From: Pseudomonadota bacterium | GTDB taxonomy: Bacteria; Desulfobacterota; Binatia; Binatales; Binataceae | Assembly: GCA_021324755.1 (NCBI GenBank) | Contig: JAJPIL010000014.1 | Location: forward strand, 372,001-436,000 | DNA length: 64,000 nucleotides | Direction: 5' to 3' | In this document: positions 16,245-25,433 of the stretch, piece by piece | Position numbering within the stretch: the first letter of the stretch is position 1 | How the letters are laid out: every line of letters starts with the position of its first letter | The notes under the pieces: generated by a model | Seen by the model: only the letters and a program-made list of their open reading frames with translations | Told to the model about the DNA's origin: nothing | Databases searched by the model: none | Translations under genes and position numbers: made by a program

Positions 16245-16666
16245 TTCCAACACTGCGTGCTCTTCATCTGTTCGGAGTGATCATCTGGGTGGGGAATTTG
16301 CTCGCCCTGACGAGTTTGCTGCGGATGGGATTTCAGCAGGCAAACGGGTCCCTCAAGCTTGGGCTAATTACGCTTGCGCGTCAAGCGCTTATAGCCGCGG
16401 CGGGCGTCGGTGCGGCGGTAACGATAATTTTCGGAGCGATCCTCGTTGCGGCCGAGCCGGAGTTATTACGCAAGGGATGGCTTCACGCAAAGATTGCTTT
16501 GGTGCTTGTGTTAATCGTGTTTCACGTGCGTTTTTATCGCCGTCTGAAAGCGCTGTCGTCTAACGTAGTCAACTCCGCAGAGTCCAAGGAATTCGCCTCT
16601 TTGCACGGTTTGGTAAGCCTGATAGTGCTGGCGATCTTGTTTCTGGCGTTGGTACGTCCGTTTTAG
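16241..16666 (+). CDS. CopD/HemJ-like four-helix membrane protein
   Basis: Protein of 141 residues with four predicted membrane helices. LHLFGVIIWVGNLLAL near residue 8 and the fourth-quarter segment GWLHAKIALVLVLIVFHVRFYRRL match the CopD/HemJ superfamily, in which helices carry a conserved histidine in helix 1 and a Lys-His region later. HemJ is a protoporphyrinogen oxidase and CopD a copper-import protein; the short length and the helix-1 His favour a HemJ-like fold, but the assignment is uncertain. It overlaps the MFS gene by 4 bases. The heme operon is about 24 kb away, so a heme link is only a possibility. Confidence 0.65.
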   Translation: MIPTLRALHLFGVIIWVGNLLALTSLLRMGFQQANGSLKLGLITLARQALIAAAGVGAAVTIIFGAILVAAEPELLRKGWLHAKIALVLVLIVFHVRFYRRLKALSSNVVNSAESKEFASLHGLVSLIVLAILFLALVRPF

Positions 16667-16799
16667 TTCGTAGCGTTTCGCCCGCGCCAATTATTCGGGG
16701 GTGAAGTTCTCGTGGGGAGAGCTTCGTCAGTCTGCGCAGCACCCGCCGATACAGCTGACAAGGTACCGCGCTACTGGTTCAATCGGCGGTCGCTTGAAG

Positions 16800-17576
16800 C
16801 TAGAAATGGTCTTTCATTTCGCGCAACTTGGCAAAAATCGCCACTGGGTCATCGCTTAGCTGCGGATCGAGGCGCTTCAGAACGGCTCGGATCTCCGGGC
16901 TATGCAAGCGCAGAAAAGGGTTCGTTTGCTTCTCTTCGCCGATTGTCGAGGGAATCGTTGGTTTATTTTGTTGCCGCTGGGCCTTGGCCCATTCGTACTT
17001 TTTCCGCAAAGCCTCGTTGCCGGGTTCCACGGTGAGCGCGAACGCTAGGTTTTTTTCTGTATATTCGTGACCGCAGAAAACCTGGGTATCGTCGGGCAGC
17101 GAAGCTAGCTTGCTCAACGAGGCTACCATCGTTGCCGCGCGCCCCTCGAACACGCGCCCGCATCCGGCGACGAAAAGCGTATCACCACAGAAAAGCGCCT
17201 TAAGGGCGGGAAAATAGTAGGCCACATGACCGTTGGTGTGCGCCGGGATACCGAGTACTTGCGCCCTCAGGTTGCCTACTTTAATCTGGTCGCCATCGTC
17301 GACCGGGTCCGTCAGCCCTGGGATTCGCCCGCCTTCAGCGCGAGCACCATAAATCCTAAGACCTTGAACCTTGCTGGCAAGCTCGAGATTTCCCCCAGTA
17401 TGATCGGCATGCCAGTGGGTTGATAGCACGGCGATAAGTCTTAGGCCTCGTCGGTTGACTTCTTCCAGAATCGGTTGCGCTTGCGCGCAATCGACGACGG
17501 CTGCATCGTTGCTCGATTCGTCAACGACGAGATAAGCGTAATTATCGGCCAGCTGGGGAATCGTAATTACTCCCAT
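16800..17576 (-). CDS. gloB: Hydroxyacylglutathione hydrolase (glyoxalase II)
   Basis: Hydrolyses S-D-lactoylglutathione in methylglyoxal detoxification. 258 residues. The di-metal motif THWHADHTGG lies at residues 53-62 and the later ligands are in IPAHTNGHVAYYF, FCGDTLFVAGCGRVFEG and CGHEYTEKNL. The C-terminal domain, ending LREMKDHF, is the glyoxalase II substrate domain with NPFLR. A GGAGG ribosome site is six bases before the ATG. It stands alone, convergent with the CopD/HemJ-like gene. Whether this organism has glutathione is not shown by the sequence, and relatives can act on other thioesters. Confidence 0.92.
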   Translation of the reverse strand: MGVITIPQLADNYAYLVVDESSNDAAVVDCAQAQPILEEVNRRGLRLIAVLSTHWHADHTGGNLELASKVQGLRIYGARAEGGRIPGLTDPVDDGDQIKVGNLRAQVLGIPAHTNGHVAYYFPALKALFCGDTLFVAGCGRVFEGRAATMVASLSKLASLPDDTQVFCGHEYTEKNLAFALTVEPGNEALRKKYEWAKAQRQQNKPTIPSTIGEEKQTNPFLRLHSPEIRAVLKRLDPQLSDDPVAIFAKLREMKDHF

Positions 17577-17721
17577 CTCTGTCCTCCTTTGTGAGATGAA
17601 ACTCTCGTATTGAATGGAGGCTCGTCACTTCCGAAAAAGTTCTATCTTCCGGTCAGCAGTGCTGAGGTACGATCGTCTCTCTTTTCGCTTTTAGCTTGAG
17701 CTGGTCCTATTTTTTAGGGAA

Positions 17722-18495
17722 CTACAGTCCCACAATACTGTAGCCCAGGTCAGCATAGACCGTCTGGCCGGTCACCGCGCTTGCAAGGTCGCTCAATAGG
17801 GCTACCGCCATCGTTCCCACTTCCTCGCGGTTAAGCCCACGGCGCAGAGGCGAGCGGCGCTCGACCTCGTGGGCCATATCGTAAAAACCTCTTATTGCGG
17901 CCGCGGATAGCGTTCGTACTGGCGCAGCGCTGAGCGCGTTGACGCGAATTTTCTTTTCGCCCAAATCGATAGCAAGATATCGCACGCAGGCCTCCAGAGC
18001 AGCCTTGGCGACTCCCATCACGTTGTAATTGGGCACCGCGCGCACCGCGCCCAAGTACGTAAGCGTCAGGATCGCGCCGCCGCCGCGCTTTTCCATAAGC
18101 GGTTCTGCCGCTCGCGCAAGACTCACCAGCGAGTATGCGCTTATATCGAGTGCGCGCAAAAAGTTGGCCCGTTTGACGCTAAGAAAGCGTCCTTGCAAAT
18201 CTTCGCGTTCAGCAAAGGCTACCGCGTGAACCAGCAGATCGAGCCCTCCCCACATCTGGGCTATCTTTCCAAAGGCGTTCGCAACGCTTTCGTCGTTGCC
18301 CACGTCCATCTCGCCAACGACCGTCGCGCCGATCTGCTCGGCGAGCGGACGCACTCGCCTCTCCAAGGCTTCGCCTTGGTAGGTGAGAGCCACTTTTGCC
18401 CCCTGTTCGGCTAATTTTTGGGCAATAGCCCAGGCTAAACTTTTGTCATTTGCCACGCCGACAACCAAAGCAAGCTTGTCTTCGACAATCCCCAT
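17722..18495 (-). CDS. fabI: Enoyl-ACP reductase (NADH), FabI type
   Basis: Last step of fatty-acid elongation. 257 residues, typical FabI. The N terminus GIVEDKLALVVGVANDKSLAWAIA carries the altered glycine-rich dinucleotide motif of FabI. The catalytic Tyr pair is Tyr147 in TYLGA and Tyr157 in NYN, with Lys164 six residues later (Y-x6-K), as expected for FabI and not for ordinary ketoreductases. The C-terminal SPLRRGLNREEVGTMAVALLSDLASAVTGQ is the family substrate-loop and ending. AGAAGGAGAG lies about 13 bases before the ATG, a long spacing. No other fab gene is adjacent. Confidence 0.95.
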   Translation of the reverse strand: MGIVEDKLALVVGVANDKSLAWAIAQKLAEQGAKVALTYQGEALERRVRPLAEQIGATVVGEMDVGNDESVANAFGKIAQMWGGLDLLVHAVAFAEREDLQGRFLSVKRANFLRALDISAYSLVSLARAAEPLMEKRGGGAILTLTYLGAVRAVPNYNVMGVAKAALEACVRYLAIDLGEKKIRVNALSAAPVRTLSAAAIRGFYDMAHEVERRSPLRRGLNREEVGTMAVALLSDLASAVTGQTVYADLGYSIVGL

Positions 18496-18755
18496 CCGAA
18501 ATATGCTCTCCTTCTAAATGCCTAGGCCGATTTTTTGTAACACCATAATGAACTTTTTCGGGGAGTGCACGCCATTGATTGCTCGGTCTCGCGCGCCGCT
18601 TCGGCTCTGCCCTCGCTGGCGTCTTGTACGCGGCAAGTTCTAAGCTTTTTTGCGCAACTTTGGCGTGTGCCTGCCTTAGCCCAGTTTTGCCTTTCCCATC
18701 CAACGCGCGTAGATCTAATAAAACGAGGGTATCCCCCAAACAGAGACAGGTGTTT

Positions 18756-18781
18756 GCATCATACCGTTAGCATCATACCGT
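18756..18781. repeat. 14-bp tandem duplication at the end of the metallo-beta-lactamase gene
   Basis: GCATCATACCGT occurs at 18756-18767 and 18770-18781, a period of 14. On the coding (minus) strand the second copy is read in another frame and supplies the present TGA stop codon. Confidence 0.8.
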
Positions 18782-19556
18782 CGAACGCAGTTTCAACTGC
18801 GAGCTCGTCACTGTGAGGCAGGACGTCTTGGCCGAGATGGGTCAGGATTAGGCGGCGCGTGCTAAATCGGTTTACGTTCTTGATAATCTGGGCATAGCTC
18901 AAATGAGTACCGCCCACGCCGTCGTACTGGGTGCACTCGAGTAGGGTTAAGTCGCTGCCCGCGCTAAAGTCCAGCAATTCGTCGGTCCATCCGGTGTCGC
19001 CCGAGAATACCAGAGATTTACCTGCCACAGTAACCTTAAGTGCGAGCGAAACGTCGCCTACGGTATGTGGCGTGCGCAGCGACTCGACGATGACCTTGCC
19101 GAACCGAGCCCGTTCATCGGGCCGCAAAACGACGAACTCGAGCTTACGCGCGACAGGCTGCGGGTTAGTCCGCGGGTACATCGCGCGAAACAACCTCCAC
19201 ACTCGCGACGCCAGGTTGCGAGGTCCGGCTATTGTGAGACCCTTGAAGTGGGTCGTTTGGTAAAGGTAGTCGAGAATCAGAAACGGAAGCCCCGCGAAAT
19301 GGTCACCGTGAAGATGGGTGATCAGCACAAGCCTGAGCTCGGAAGGATCGATCCCGCATCGTTTCATGCCTGCCAGTATGGTCGGGCCAGCATCGATCAA
19401 GACGACGGCATCCTTCGCTCTTATTACGTAGCCGGCATTGAGCCGCCCGCCGCTGCAAAAGGCGTCGCCAGAGCCCAGTACGGTAAGCGTCACTGGGTTG
19501 GCGTGCTTTCGTACTGCAGTTGCTTGAGCCAATTTGCTTTCACCTCGCGGCGCCAT
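18759..19556 (-). CDS. Metallo-beta-lactamase fold hydrolase (RNase Z-like)
   Basis: Predicted metal-dependent hydrolase of about 265 residues from the Met at 19556; the frame is open to a TTG at 19637 that overlaps the helicase gene. THLHGDHFAGLP is the HxHxDH metal motif, LIDAGP comes before it, and SGDTGW and LTHLGQD supply later ligands. The pattern VLGSGDAF...RLNAGYVI...LLLIDAG-like opening and HLHGDHFAGLPFLI resembles RNase Z/arylsulfatase-type proteins, but the tRNA-binding exosite arm of RNase Z is not evident. Function stays general. A 14-bp tandem duplication at the very 3' end has created the current stop codon. Confidence 0.75.
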   Translation of the reverse strand: MAPRGESKLAQATAVRKHANPVTLTVLGSGDAFCSGGRLNAGYVIRAKDAVVLIDAGPTILAGMKRCGIDPSELRLVLITHLHGDHFAGLPFLILDYLYQTTHFKGLTIAGPRNLASRVWRLFRAMYPRTNPQPVARKLEFVVLRPDERARFGKVIVESLRTPHTVGDVSLALKVTVAGKSLVFSGDTGWTDELLDFSAGSDLTLLECTQYDGVGGTHLSYAQIIKNVNRFSTRRLILTHLGQDVLPHSDELAVETAFDGMMLTV

Positions 19557-19617
19557 GCAAACAATTCCGCTCACTTCCAATCGGGTCGCGTAAACCGTGA
19601 GCCAAAAAGCGGTCTTC

Positions 19618-21618
19618 TTACGTACTTTCCTCTTCAAGAGAGGCGGTCATAAGCGTTTGCGGGCTTATACCTTCCAGGAATCGGGAGGCTTGGCCCAGTG
19701 TGTAGCCCAGCACGCGGTCGAACATGCGGATTGGGTAAACGATATAAAGCTCGTCGCGAGCGCGCGTGACAGCAACGTACATAAGTCGCCGCTCCTCTTC
19801 CAGTTGCTCAGGGTCGATGCTCTGCAAAGGAGGGAATCTTCCTTCAGCGGCCCAGATTATGAACACTACCTTCCATTCGAGGCCTTTGGCCGAATGGATC
19901 GTGCTGAGGGTTAAAAGCTCGTCATCGCTGTCGGTCGCCAAAACGTCGCCGACCGAGTCCGACGGCGGCTCCAAAGCAACATCGGTAAGCAACGCCTCGA
20001 GGCTGCGGTAACGCTGCGCGATCTCATGAAAGTGCTCGAGGTCGCGCTCGCGCTTTGGATAGTCGTCCGGATACTCGTCGCGCATCAAAGGCACGTAGTA
20101 TTGGAGCACCACCGCCAGTTGATCGGCGGGTCGTGCTCGGTCGCTGCGGATCTCAGAGAGCAGCGCCGCAAGTCGCGCTAACCCATCCGCGGCCTTGTGG
20201 CTTTTGCTTCTCATCAGTTCGGCTAAAGCCTTCAGCTCCTGCGGCGCATCGTTTGCTTTCGACAGCGTCTCGACAATCGCGTGTGCCTTGCGGTCGCCGA
20301 TGCCTGGGATGAGTTTGAGCACTCGCATCCACGAGACCATGTCGGCCGGGTTGGCCACCACGCGCAAGTGGGCAAGCGCATCCTTGATGTGGGCGGTCTC
20401 GATAAACTTGAATCCGCCGCGTTTGACAAACGGAATATTTCGCCGTTGGAGCTCGAGCTCGAGATCGAAGGAATGGAAGCTCGAACGGAACAAAACGGCG
20501 ATTTCGCCGAGTTCGACGCCTTCCTCGCGCAATTCCAGGATGCGCTGGGCTACGAAGCGCGACTGCATCGGTTCGTCTTGCGCCCTGACCAGAATGGGCG
20601 TGAATTGGCCGACACGATGGGCGAAAAGCGTTTTTGTGTACTTGCGGCTGGCGCCCGCCAAAATTTCGTTGGCCAAATCGAGAATCCCCTGCAACGAACG
20701 ATAGTTCTCTTCGACTTTGATTATGCGAGCATTCGGGAAGCGCTTGGGGAATTCCAAGATATTGCGAAAATCGGCGCCGCGAAACGAGTAGATCGATTGG
20801 CCGTCGTCGCCGACCGCCATCACGTTTTGATGGTAGTCGGCAAGTAAGCTTATGAGTTCGGCCTGGATGGGGTTGGTATCCTGGTATTCGTCAACCATGA
20901 TATAACGATGCAGTGCCGAAATACGCCGACGGATCTCCGCGTTGTTGTGCAGAAGCTCGGCCAAAGTGTATAGAAGGTCGTCGTAGTCAAGCAGGCCGCG
21001 CGAGCGCTTGTAATCCGCATAAGCCGATGCCAGACGCACGATCTTCTCGGTCTGGTCGATAAAATGGGGATATTCTAGCGCGATCTCTTCTTCTAAGGTG
21101 CGCGCCTTGTTGCGCGCTATACTTATCATTTCCGCCAGCGTGGATTTCTTAGGGAACCGGTGCTCGCTGGACGCAAGCCCCATCTGGGCGCGCAAAAGGT
21201 TGATAAGATCCTCCATGTCGCCGCGGTCAAGGATTGTGAAGTTAGGCGAAAGCCCGATCGCTTGACCGTACCGGCGAAGCATCACATTGGCGAAGGAATG
21301 AAACGTACCTCCGGCCACCTGCCGGCATCGCTCGCCCACCAGCTGCTCTACCCTGCCAAGCATCTCTTGGGCGGCGCGTCTCGTAAAGGTAAGCATCAGG
21401 ATCGCCTGCGGCGGCACTCCCTTTTCAATCAGCCGAGCCACGCGGTAGACGATGATCCGCGTTTTGCCCGATCCGGCGCCAGCTATCACCAGCGCCGGCC
21501 CCTCGTCATGCATGACGGCCTCGAGCTGAGCGGGGTTGAGTAGCGCCGCGTAATCGATCCCCGTTCCGGCGCTAGCTGAGGAGTTGCCCGTACGTAAAAT
21601 TATTACTTTGTCCGCCAC
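19618..21618 (-). CDS. UvrD/PcrA-type superfamily 1 DNA helicase
   Basis: ATP-dependent 3'-5' DNA helicase of 666 residues, a little shorter than PcrA or UvrD (about 720). The Q-motif region LNPAQLEAV is followed by Walker A AGAGSGKT at 46-53, motif Ia LTFTRRAAQEM, motif II VDEYQDTNPIQ, motif III VGDDGQSIYSFRGAD, motif IV ENYRS, motif V TIHSAKGLEWKVVF and motif VI VAVTRARDELYI. All SF1A motifs are intact. Only the C-terminal tail is short. The start appears to be GTG at 21618, without a clear ribosome site. Likely roles are nucleotide-excision and recombination repair. The convergent-direction neighbour downstream (metallo-beta-lactamase fold) may overlap. Confidence 0.9.
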   Translation of the reverse strand: MADKVIILRTGNSSASAGTGIDYAALLNPAQLEAVMHDEGPALVIAGAGSGKTRIIVYRVARLIEKGVPPQAILMLTFTRRAAQEMLGRVEQLVGERCRQVAGGTFHSFANVMLRRYGQAIGLSPNFTILDRGDMEDLINLLRAQMGLASSEHRFPKKSTLAEMISIARNKARTLEEEIALEYPHFIDQTEKIVRLASAYADYKRSRGLLDYDDLLYTLAELLHNNAEIRRRISALHRYIMVDEYQDTNPIQAELISLLADYHQNVMAVGDDGQSIYSFRGADFRNILEFPKRFPNARIIKVEENYRSLQGILDLANEILAGASRKYTKTLFAHRVGQFTPILVRAQDEPMQSRFVAQRILELREEGVELGEIAVLFRSSFHSFDLELELQRRNIPFVKRGGFKFIETAHIKDALAHLRVVANPADMVSWMRVLKLIPGIGDRKAHAIVETLSKANDAPQELKALAELMRSKSHKAADGLARLAALLSEIRSDRARPADQLAVVLQYYVPLMRDEYPDDYPKRERDLEHFHEIAQRYRSLEALLTDVALEPPSDSVGDVLATDSDDELLTLSTIHSAKGLEWKVVFIIWAAEGRFPPLQSIDPEQLEEERRLMYVAVTRARDELYIVYPIRMFDRVLGYTLGQASRFLEGISPQTLMTASLEEEST

Positions 21619-21889
21619 GGCGAAGGCTATGTTATCACAGAAATGCGGTCAGGCTCAGGTGACGTCCTTGATGTTTTGAGACGCGATGGTGCTTTACCTG
21701 ATGGCGGGTCGGCCGGACACGCGTGGAGGCAAAAACCACAAGATTAGCTCTGCATTTGCGAGCCCTAACTATTGAGTGGGTAAGCCCAGGAAAATTCTTG
21801 TTGCTTCCCTCGGTCACAGCAGCGCGCTCATATTCTTACCCTCCGCGACGCGGTTGGCTTTAATTCTCTTGCTTGCTCTTCTCGAACCG

Positions 21890-22720
21890 CTATCGCCGTC
21901 CGCCGAACCCTGGTACCGGACGAAAACGCCCCGAAAATGGTCCGAATTGGCCGCCCGGCCGATTACCCAACGAACCGAGTGACCCACCGTTTGGATTCCC
22001 GAAAACGCCTCCACCGATGAGACCTGGGCCTTTACCCACGAATGATGGCGGTCTGTTGACAATAGTTGGCGATGTACTGACCAGACCCGAGCCGGTAGGG
22101 CTCGATATGGCAGGAGCTGGAGCGGCCGGTGCCGGCGCAGCAGCCGTTGGCACCGACGGCACGGTCGCGAAAATTGGTGCGCCGAAAAAAAGAGGAGGCA
22201 TCATCAGCGCACCTAACCCAAACATCGGGACGACTGGGGCAAATGTCCCCAGTCCGTAGCCTACGGCTTCGTTTTGAAACTGGCTGAGATAGGCTTCGAT
22301 GTCGTTAGGGGTGGCTTGTGTGGTTCCGGAATCTGTGGCTTGCGGCGAAGCGGCGGCCTTCGGCTCATTTGCTGTTTGGCGTTGACCAAGTTCGCGGAGT
22401 TGTGGGCGTACCTGTATTTGGTTAAAAACGTCGATTCCGGGGTCGCCTAAAAATTGCGCCGCCCGAAGTTCGGCCGTCACCTTTTGGTCGGCACTCTCAA
22501 CGAAGCCATACAGCACGACTTTTCTGTGACGATCCTGGTCTTCGAGCACTTCAGCGTTTACCAAGGGCAACTTATTGTCTTTTTGCAGGAAATCGCTTAA
22601 TTGCCGGCTCAGGTTTGCGTTCTTGTAAAACGCGTCTGCCTCGGCAAACGGCAAAGGTGTCAGCGTAAGACCGACCAGAACAGCCGCAGACCACAGTAGG
22701 CTGTATAATGCGAGGAGCAT
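21890..22720 (-). CDS. Secreted protein with a BON-like region and Pro/Ala/Gly-rich tail
   Basis: 276 residues with a signal peptide (about 1-28, LALYSLLWSAAVLVGLTLTP). Residues about 35-110 (SRQLSDFLQKDNKLPLVNAEV, then VVLYGFVESADQKVTAELRAAQFLGDPGIDVFNQI) look like a BON domain, the osmotically-induced lipid-binding fold. The middle is a hydrophobic stretch with MMPPLFFGAP, then an Ala-Pro-Thr-rich linker and a Gly/Phe/Arg tail (about 230-276) ending PVPGFGGRR. I recognise no named family. It is probably exported and acts in the periplasm or envelope. The gene stands alone between the helicase and a TolC gene. The BON assignment is from pattern only. Confidence 0.7.
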   Translation of the reverse strand: MLLALYSLLWSAAVLVGLTLTPLPFAEADAFYKNANLSRQLSDFLQKDNKLPLVNAEVLEDQDRHRKVVLYGFVESADQKVTAELRAAQFLGDPGIDVFNQIQVRPQLRELGQRQTANEPKAAASPQATDSGTTQATPNDIEAYLSQFQNEAVGYGLGTFAPVVPMFGLGALMMPPLFFGAPIFATVPSVPTAAAPAPAAPAPAISSPTGSGLVSTSPTIVNRPPSFVGKGPGLIGGGVFGNPNGGSLGSLGNRPGGQFGPFSGRFRPVPGFGGRR

Positions 22721-23353
22721 TCTAGATAACCTAATACTCTAGCTAAGTCCGATCTTGCAGTTGTTGCAAGTACGGCTATACTCGCGCCATGCCGGCAAGC
22801 GCCATCAAATAACCTGAATCGTGCGAGACCATAAGGTCTTGGCGGCTTAAGTCCGTTTGTTTGAGCCGATTGTATAAGCTCGATTTCTGCCTCGGAATCG
22901 CTCGGTTATACAACCAAGAGCTTGATATTCGAAAGTGGGCAGTTCGTCAGCTTATCCGACCTCCAAGCGGTAAAAGTTACCGAATAAGTTTCGTGGGCTT
23001 TCCGGTCAAATTTAAGTAAGTAGCGCAGTGCCGTTTTTACAAACAGATGAGGCTTTTGAAAATGAGAAGCGAGCTTACCTACTTGTGTTTGCTGTCGCTA
23101 TCTAAGCCCGCGGTTTTCGCCAGTGTTCTAGAATGGCGCGGGTTTTTACGAGCCGCCTTGTGCTGGTGGCTTTTGGCGAAAGGAATGGAGTTTCTTCTCG
23201 TGAGCCTCTTTGTCAGCGGGCTTGTGTCGAGTTTTGTGGGTGCAACAGCATTTTTCACGACAAATTTTTGCAGGAGTCCCTTGCTTGAGCGGAAAGTCAC
23301 AACAGTTTTAATCAGCGGCTTTTGCCTAGACCGGTAATTTGGGGAGAAAAGGC
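22721..23353. other. Long intergenic region before the TolC-family gene
   Basis: 633 bases. An open frame at 23047-23337 (plus strand, two hydrophobic stretches, ending 16 bases before the TolC start) could encode a small membrane protein but has no clear ribosome site or known domain. Otherwise I see only probable promoter sequence. Confidence 0.4.
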
Positions 23354-24769
23354 ATGGGTAAAAAGGCACCGATTAACTACCGAACGGTACTAACTTTTAT
23401 GCTTTTTGTGTTGGTCGTTGCAGCGGACGCTCGGGCGGCTCAACCGCTGGACGAACTACCCGTAAAACCTGGCGCTCAGCTGACTCTCAAGCAAGCTATC
23501 CTGATCGCCTTGCGCTATCATCCTCGGCGCAAGCAGCAGATTTACGAGGCCAGCGCGGCACGCGAACGAATCGGCGAGGCGCGCGCCCTGATGGGGCCCC
23601 AGCTTCACGGGGTCGTAGAAGAGATTGGAGCGACCGACAACCCTGTCGGTGATACCGAATACATCGCGTATCCGTTCTACAATATGCCAACCATTCACTC
23701 CAGAAATTTGACGCGCCCCGACAATCATCAAGGCAACTACTTCGACTGGTACAACAACTGGCTTGCCGGCTACTCGCTCGACCAGTTCTTGTTCGACTTC
23801 GGGCGCCATCGCGGGATGGTCAGTCAGGCCCAGTTCGAAGCTCAGGCCGCGGAGTACCGGCAAAAACTCACTGACCTGAATTTGATCTTCGAGGTCTCGA
23901 GGCGTTACTTCAACTTGCTTCGTGCAAAGCAACTAGTGCGCGTGTTCGAAAAGGCGGTCGAGCAGCGGCGCATTCATCTGCACGACGCACAAGAAAAGGT
24001 TGGTGCAAAGCTGAGGCCCGAGGTCGACATCTACGTTACCGAAGCTGAACTTCAGCGCGCAGAGTATCGGTTGGTGAACGCGCGCTACGCGGTTGCGGAT
24101 GCGAAGGTAGCGCTGGACAACGCTATGGGCTTGAGCGACCTCGCTCCTGCTTACGAACCGGCCGATGTCCTTACATACGGCGAGATTAAGGATTCGCTAA
24201 GGCAACTCTTGGAGTTGGCGTTTCGCACAAGACCCGACGTAAAGATGTTTCAGGCTCTGATCGAAGCGGTCGGAGCTCAAGTAGTGCAGTACCGAAGCGA
24301 TTACTTTCCCACGTCGAGCATCTTTTCGGAGTCGAGCACGATGGGCTCGTCAACTTGGCATGCGGCAAACAACTGGGCGGTTGGTTTGCTGGTGCATTGG
24401 CCAATTTTCAACAGCTTTCTCACTACCCATCAACTTCAGGAAGCTAAGCTCCATCGTCGGGCACTGGAAAACGCGCTTGCCGACCTAAATCAGCGCGTAA
24501 TTTACCAGGTCAAGTCCGCCTTCCTCGACTGGCAGGCTTCGCTGGAAAAAATTTCGCGCGCTGAAAAGGCTCTCGCCGCTTCGCGGATCGAACTCGAGCT
24601 GGTCGAGAAACGCTACGAAGCTGGTCTTTCAGATATCGTCTTCCTCGAGGACGCCGAGCGCCATTATACGGAAGATGACGCGCGGTACGCCGATTCTTTG
24701 TACGAATTCTCTTATGCTAAGGCAGAGGTCGATCATGCTACTGGTCGCGCGCTTGAGATCGAGCAGTAG
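23354..24769 (+). CDS. TolC-family outer-membrane efflux protein
   Basis: Outer-membrane channel subunit of an efflux or type I export system, 471 residues from the ATG at 23354, which has GGGGAG about 8 bases upstream. After a signal peptide (KAPINYRTVLTFMLFVLVVAADARA) come two OEP repeats. The pattern LTLKQAILIALRYHPRRKQQI and later SLRQLLELAFRTRPDVKMFQALIEA opens each repeat. The second ends with EKALAASRIELELVEKRYEAGLSDIVFLEDAERHYTED, the classic TolC helix with a YxxG segment. No inner-membrane pump or adaptor gene adjoins, so the partner is unknown. The barrel loop residues around 100-130 are Asn/Tyr-rich. Confidence 0.85.
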   Translation: MGKKAPINYRTVLTFMLFVLVVAADARAAQPLDELPVKPGAQLTLKQAILIALRYHPRRKQQIYEASAARERIGEARALMGPQLHGVVEEIGATDNPVGDTEYIAYPFYNMPTIHSRNLTRPDNHQGNYFDWYNNWLAGYSLDQFLFDFGRHRGMVSQAQFEAQAAEYRQKLTDLNLIFEVSRRYFNLLRAKQLVRVFEKAVEQRRIHLHDAQEKVGAKLRPEVDIYVTEAELQRAEYRLVNARYAVADAKVALDNAMGLSDLAPAYEPADVLTYGEIKDSLRQLLELAFRTRPDVKMFQALIEAVGAQVVQYRSDYFPTSSIFSESSTMGSSTWHAANNWAVGLLVHWPIFNSFLTTHQLQEAKLHRRALENALADLNQRVIYQVKSAFLDWQASLEKISRAEKALAASRIELELVEKRYEAGLSDIVFLEDAERHYTEDDARYADSLYEFSYAKAEVDHATGRALEIEQ

Positions 24770-24865
24770 CTATGCTTGATGCTGCTCGGCGTCACTGCAC
24801 GATCGTGCGAGCGGGACGAAGTTCGAATTCGTCGGGCGGCAGATCCGCGTTTGGGAGCGACGGAG

Positions 24866-24893
24866 GCCAAGAACTAAAAGCCAAGAACTAAAA
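24866..24893. repeat. Perfect 14-bp tandem duplication
   Basis: GCCAAGAACTAAAA at 24866-24879 is repeated without a gap at 24880-24893, in the intergenic space between the TolC gene and the lipoprotein pair. Confidence 0.9.
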
Positions 24894-25003
24894 TAACAAG
24901 TGCCTGCGTTTAACTCGCATGGCACAAGCCTAGTTCCATGGACGGTTTAGTCAAGAGCCTTTGATGCATACCGAATCGGGCGGAGCAATGCTCGAGGCAG
25001 CCG

Positions 25004-25381
25004 CTACTGTATCGTCGATGCCCGATAGATTCGGTTAAGCCCGTTGGTTTCGAAAACGTAGTGTGGCTGACCGGGTTGATTGTAAATAAACATTTTGCCC
25101 CCGGTGTCAGGCATCGGAATTGTTTCCGTAGGCGGGCCTAGCTCTTTGAATAAGTCGCCCGGGCCTTTTCCGATAAACCTTTTGGCGGGATCGTTTGCGG
25201 GAACAAATACGTCCGGAGGATTACTTGCGCCGTGCGGCGTGTTCACCCAATAGGTCGCAGGGTTCTGGCCGCTACACCCCGACACTGTAAGCGTTAGGAC
25301 CGAGAAAAATCCAAAAAGTCTAGCCAAAACTCGACTATATGCTCTAATGTTTTCGCCCGACTCTATTCGCAAATTACCCAT
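25004..25381 (-). CDS. Small lipoprotein B, second of a tandem pair
   Basis: 125 residues from the ATG at 25381, or 136 from a GTG at 25414 that has GAGG seven bases upstream. A lipobox (LTVSGC) at about residue 32-36 makes it a likely lipoprotein. The mature part has a glycine-rich turn (FIGKGPGDLFKELGPPTE) and ends GGKMFIYNQPGQPHYVFET, then NRIYRAS. The neighbouring gene at 25434 has the same C-terminal pattern: GG-x-Y-x-Y-x-P-x-QPHY-x-FE and NR-x-x-R. The fold is unknown to me; the C-terminal motif resembles small outer-membrane-associated SmpA-like domains but the match is not firm. Same strand and 53 bases (20 if GTG) after its paralogue. Confidence 0.7.
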   Translation of the reverse strand: MGNLRIESGENIRAYSRVLARLFGFFSVLTLTVSGCSGQNPATYWVNTPHGASNPPDVFVPANDPAKRFIGKGPGDLFKELGPPTETIPMPDTGGKMFIYNQPGQPHYVFETNGLNRIYRASTIQ

Positions 25382-25398
25382 TTTTGGCAGCCCAACAG
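25381..25398. repeat. Upstream segment shared by the lipoprotein pair, copy 1
   Basis: TTTTTGGC-A-GCCC-AACAG is matched at 25863-25881 by TTTTTGGC-G-GCCC-G-AACAG. The first copy precedes lipoprotein B and the second precedes lipoprotein A, so the duplication seems to include upstream DNA. Confidence 0.55.
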
Positions 25399-25433
25399 TT
25401 CTACAGTATTCCACATCCGACCTCGAGCCTGGT

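Noticed and set aside
23047-23337. 96-residue hydrophobic frame before the TolC gene
   Set aside because: It could be a small membrane protein, but there is no clear ribosome site or homology signal; left as a note under the intergenic region.
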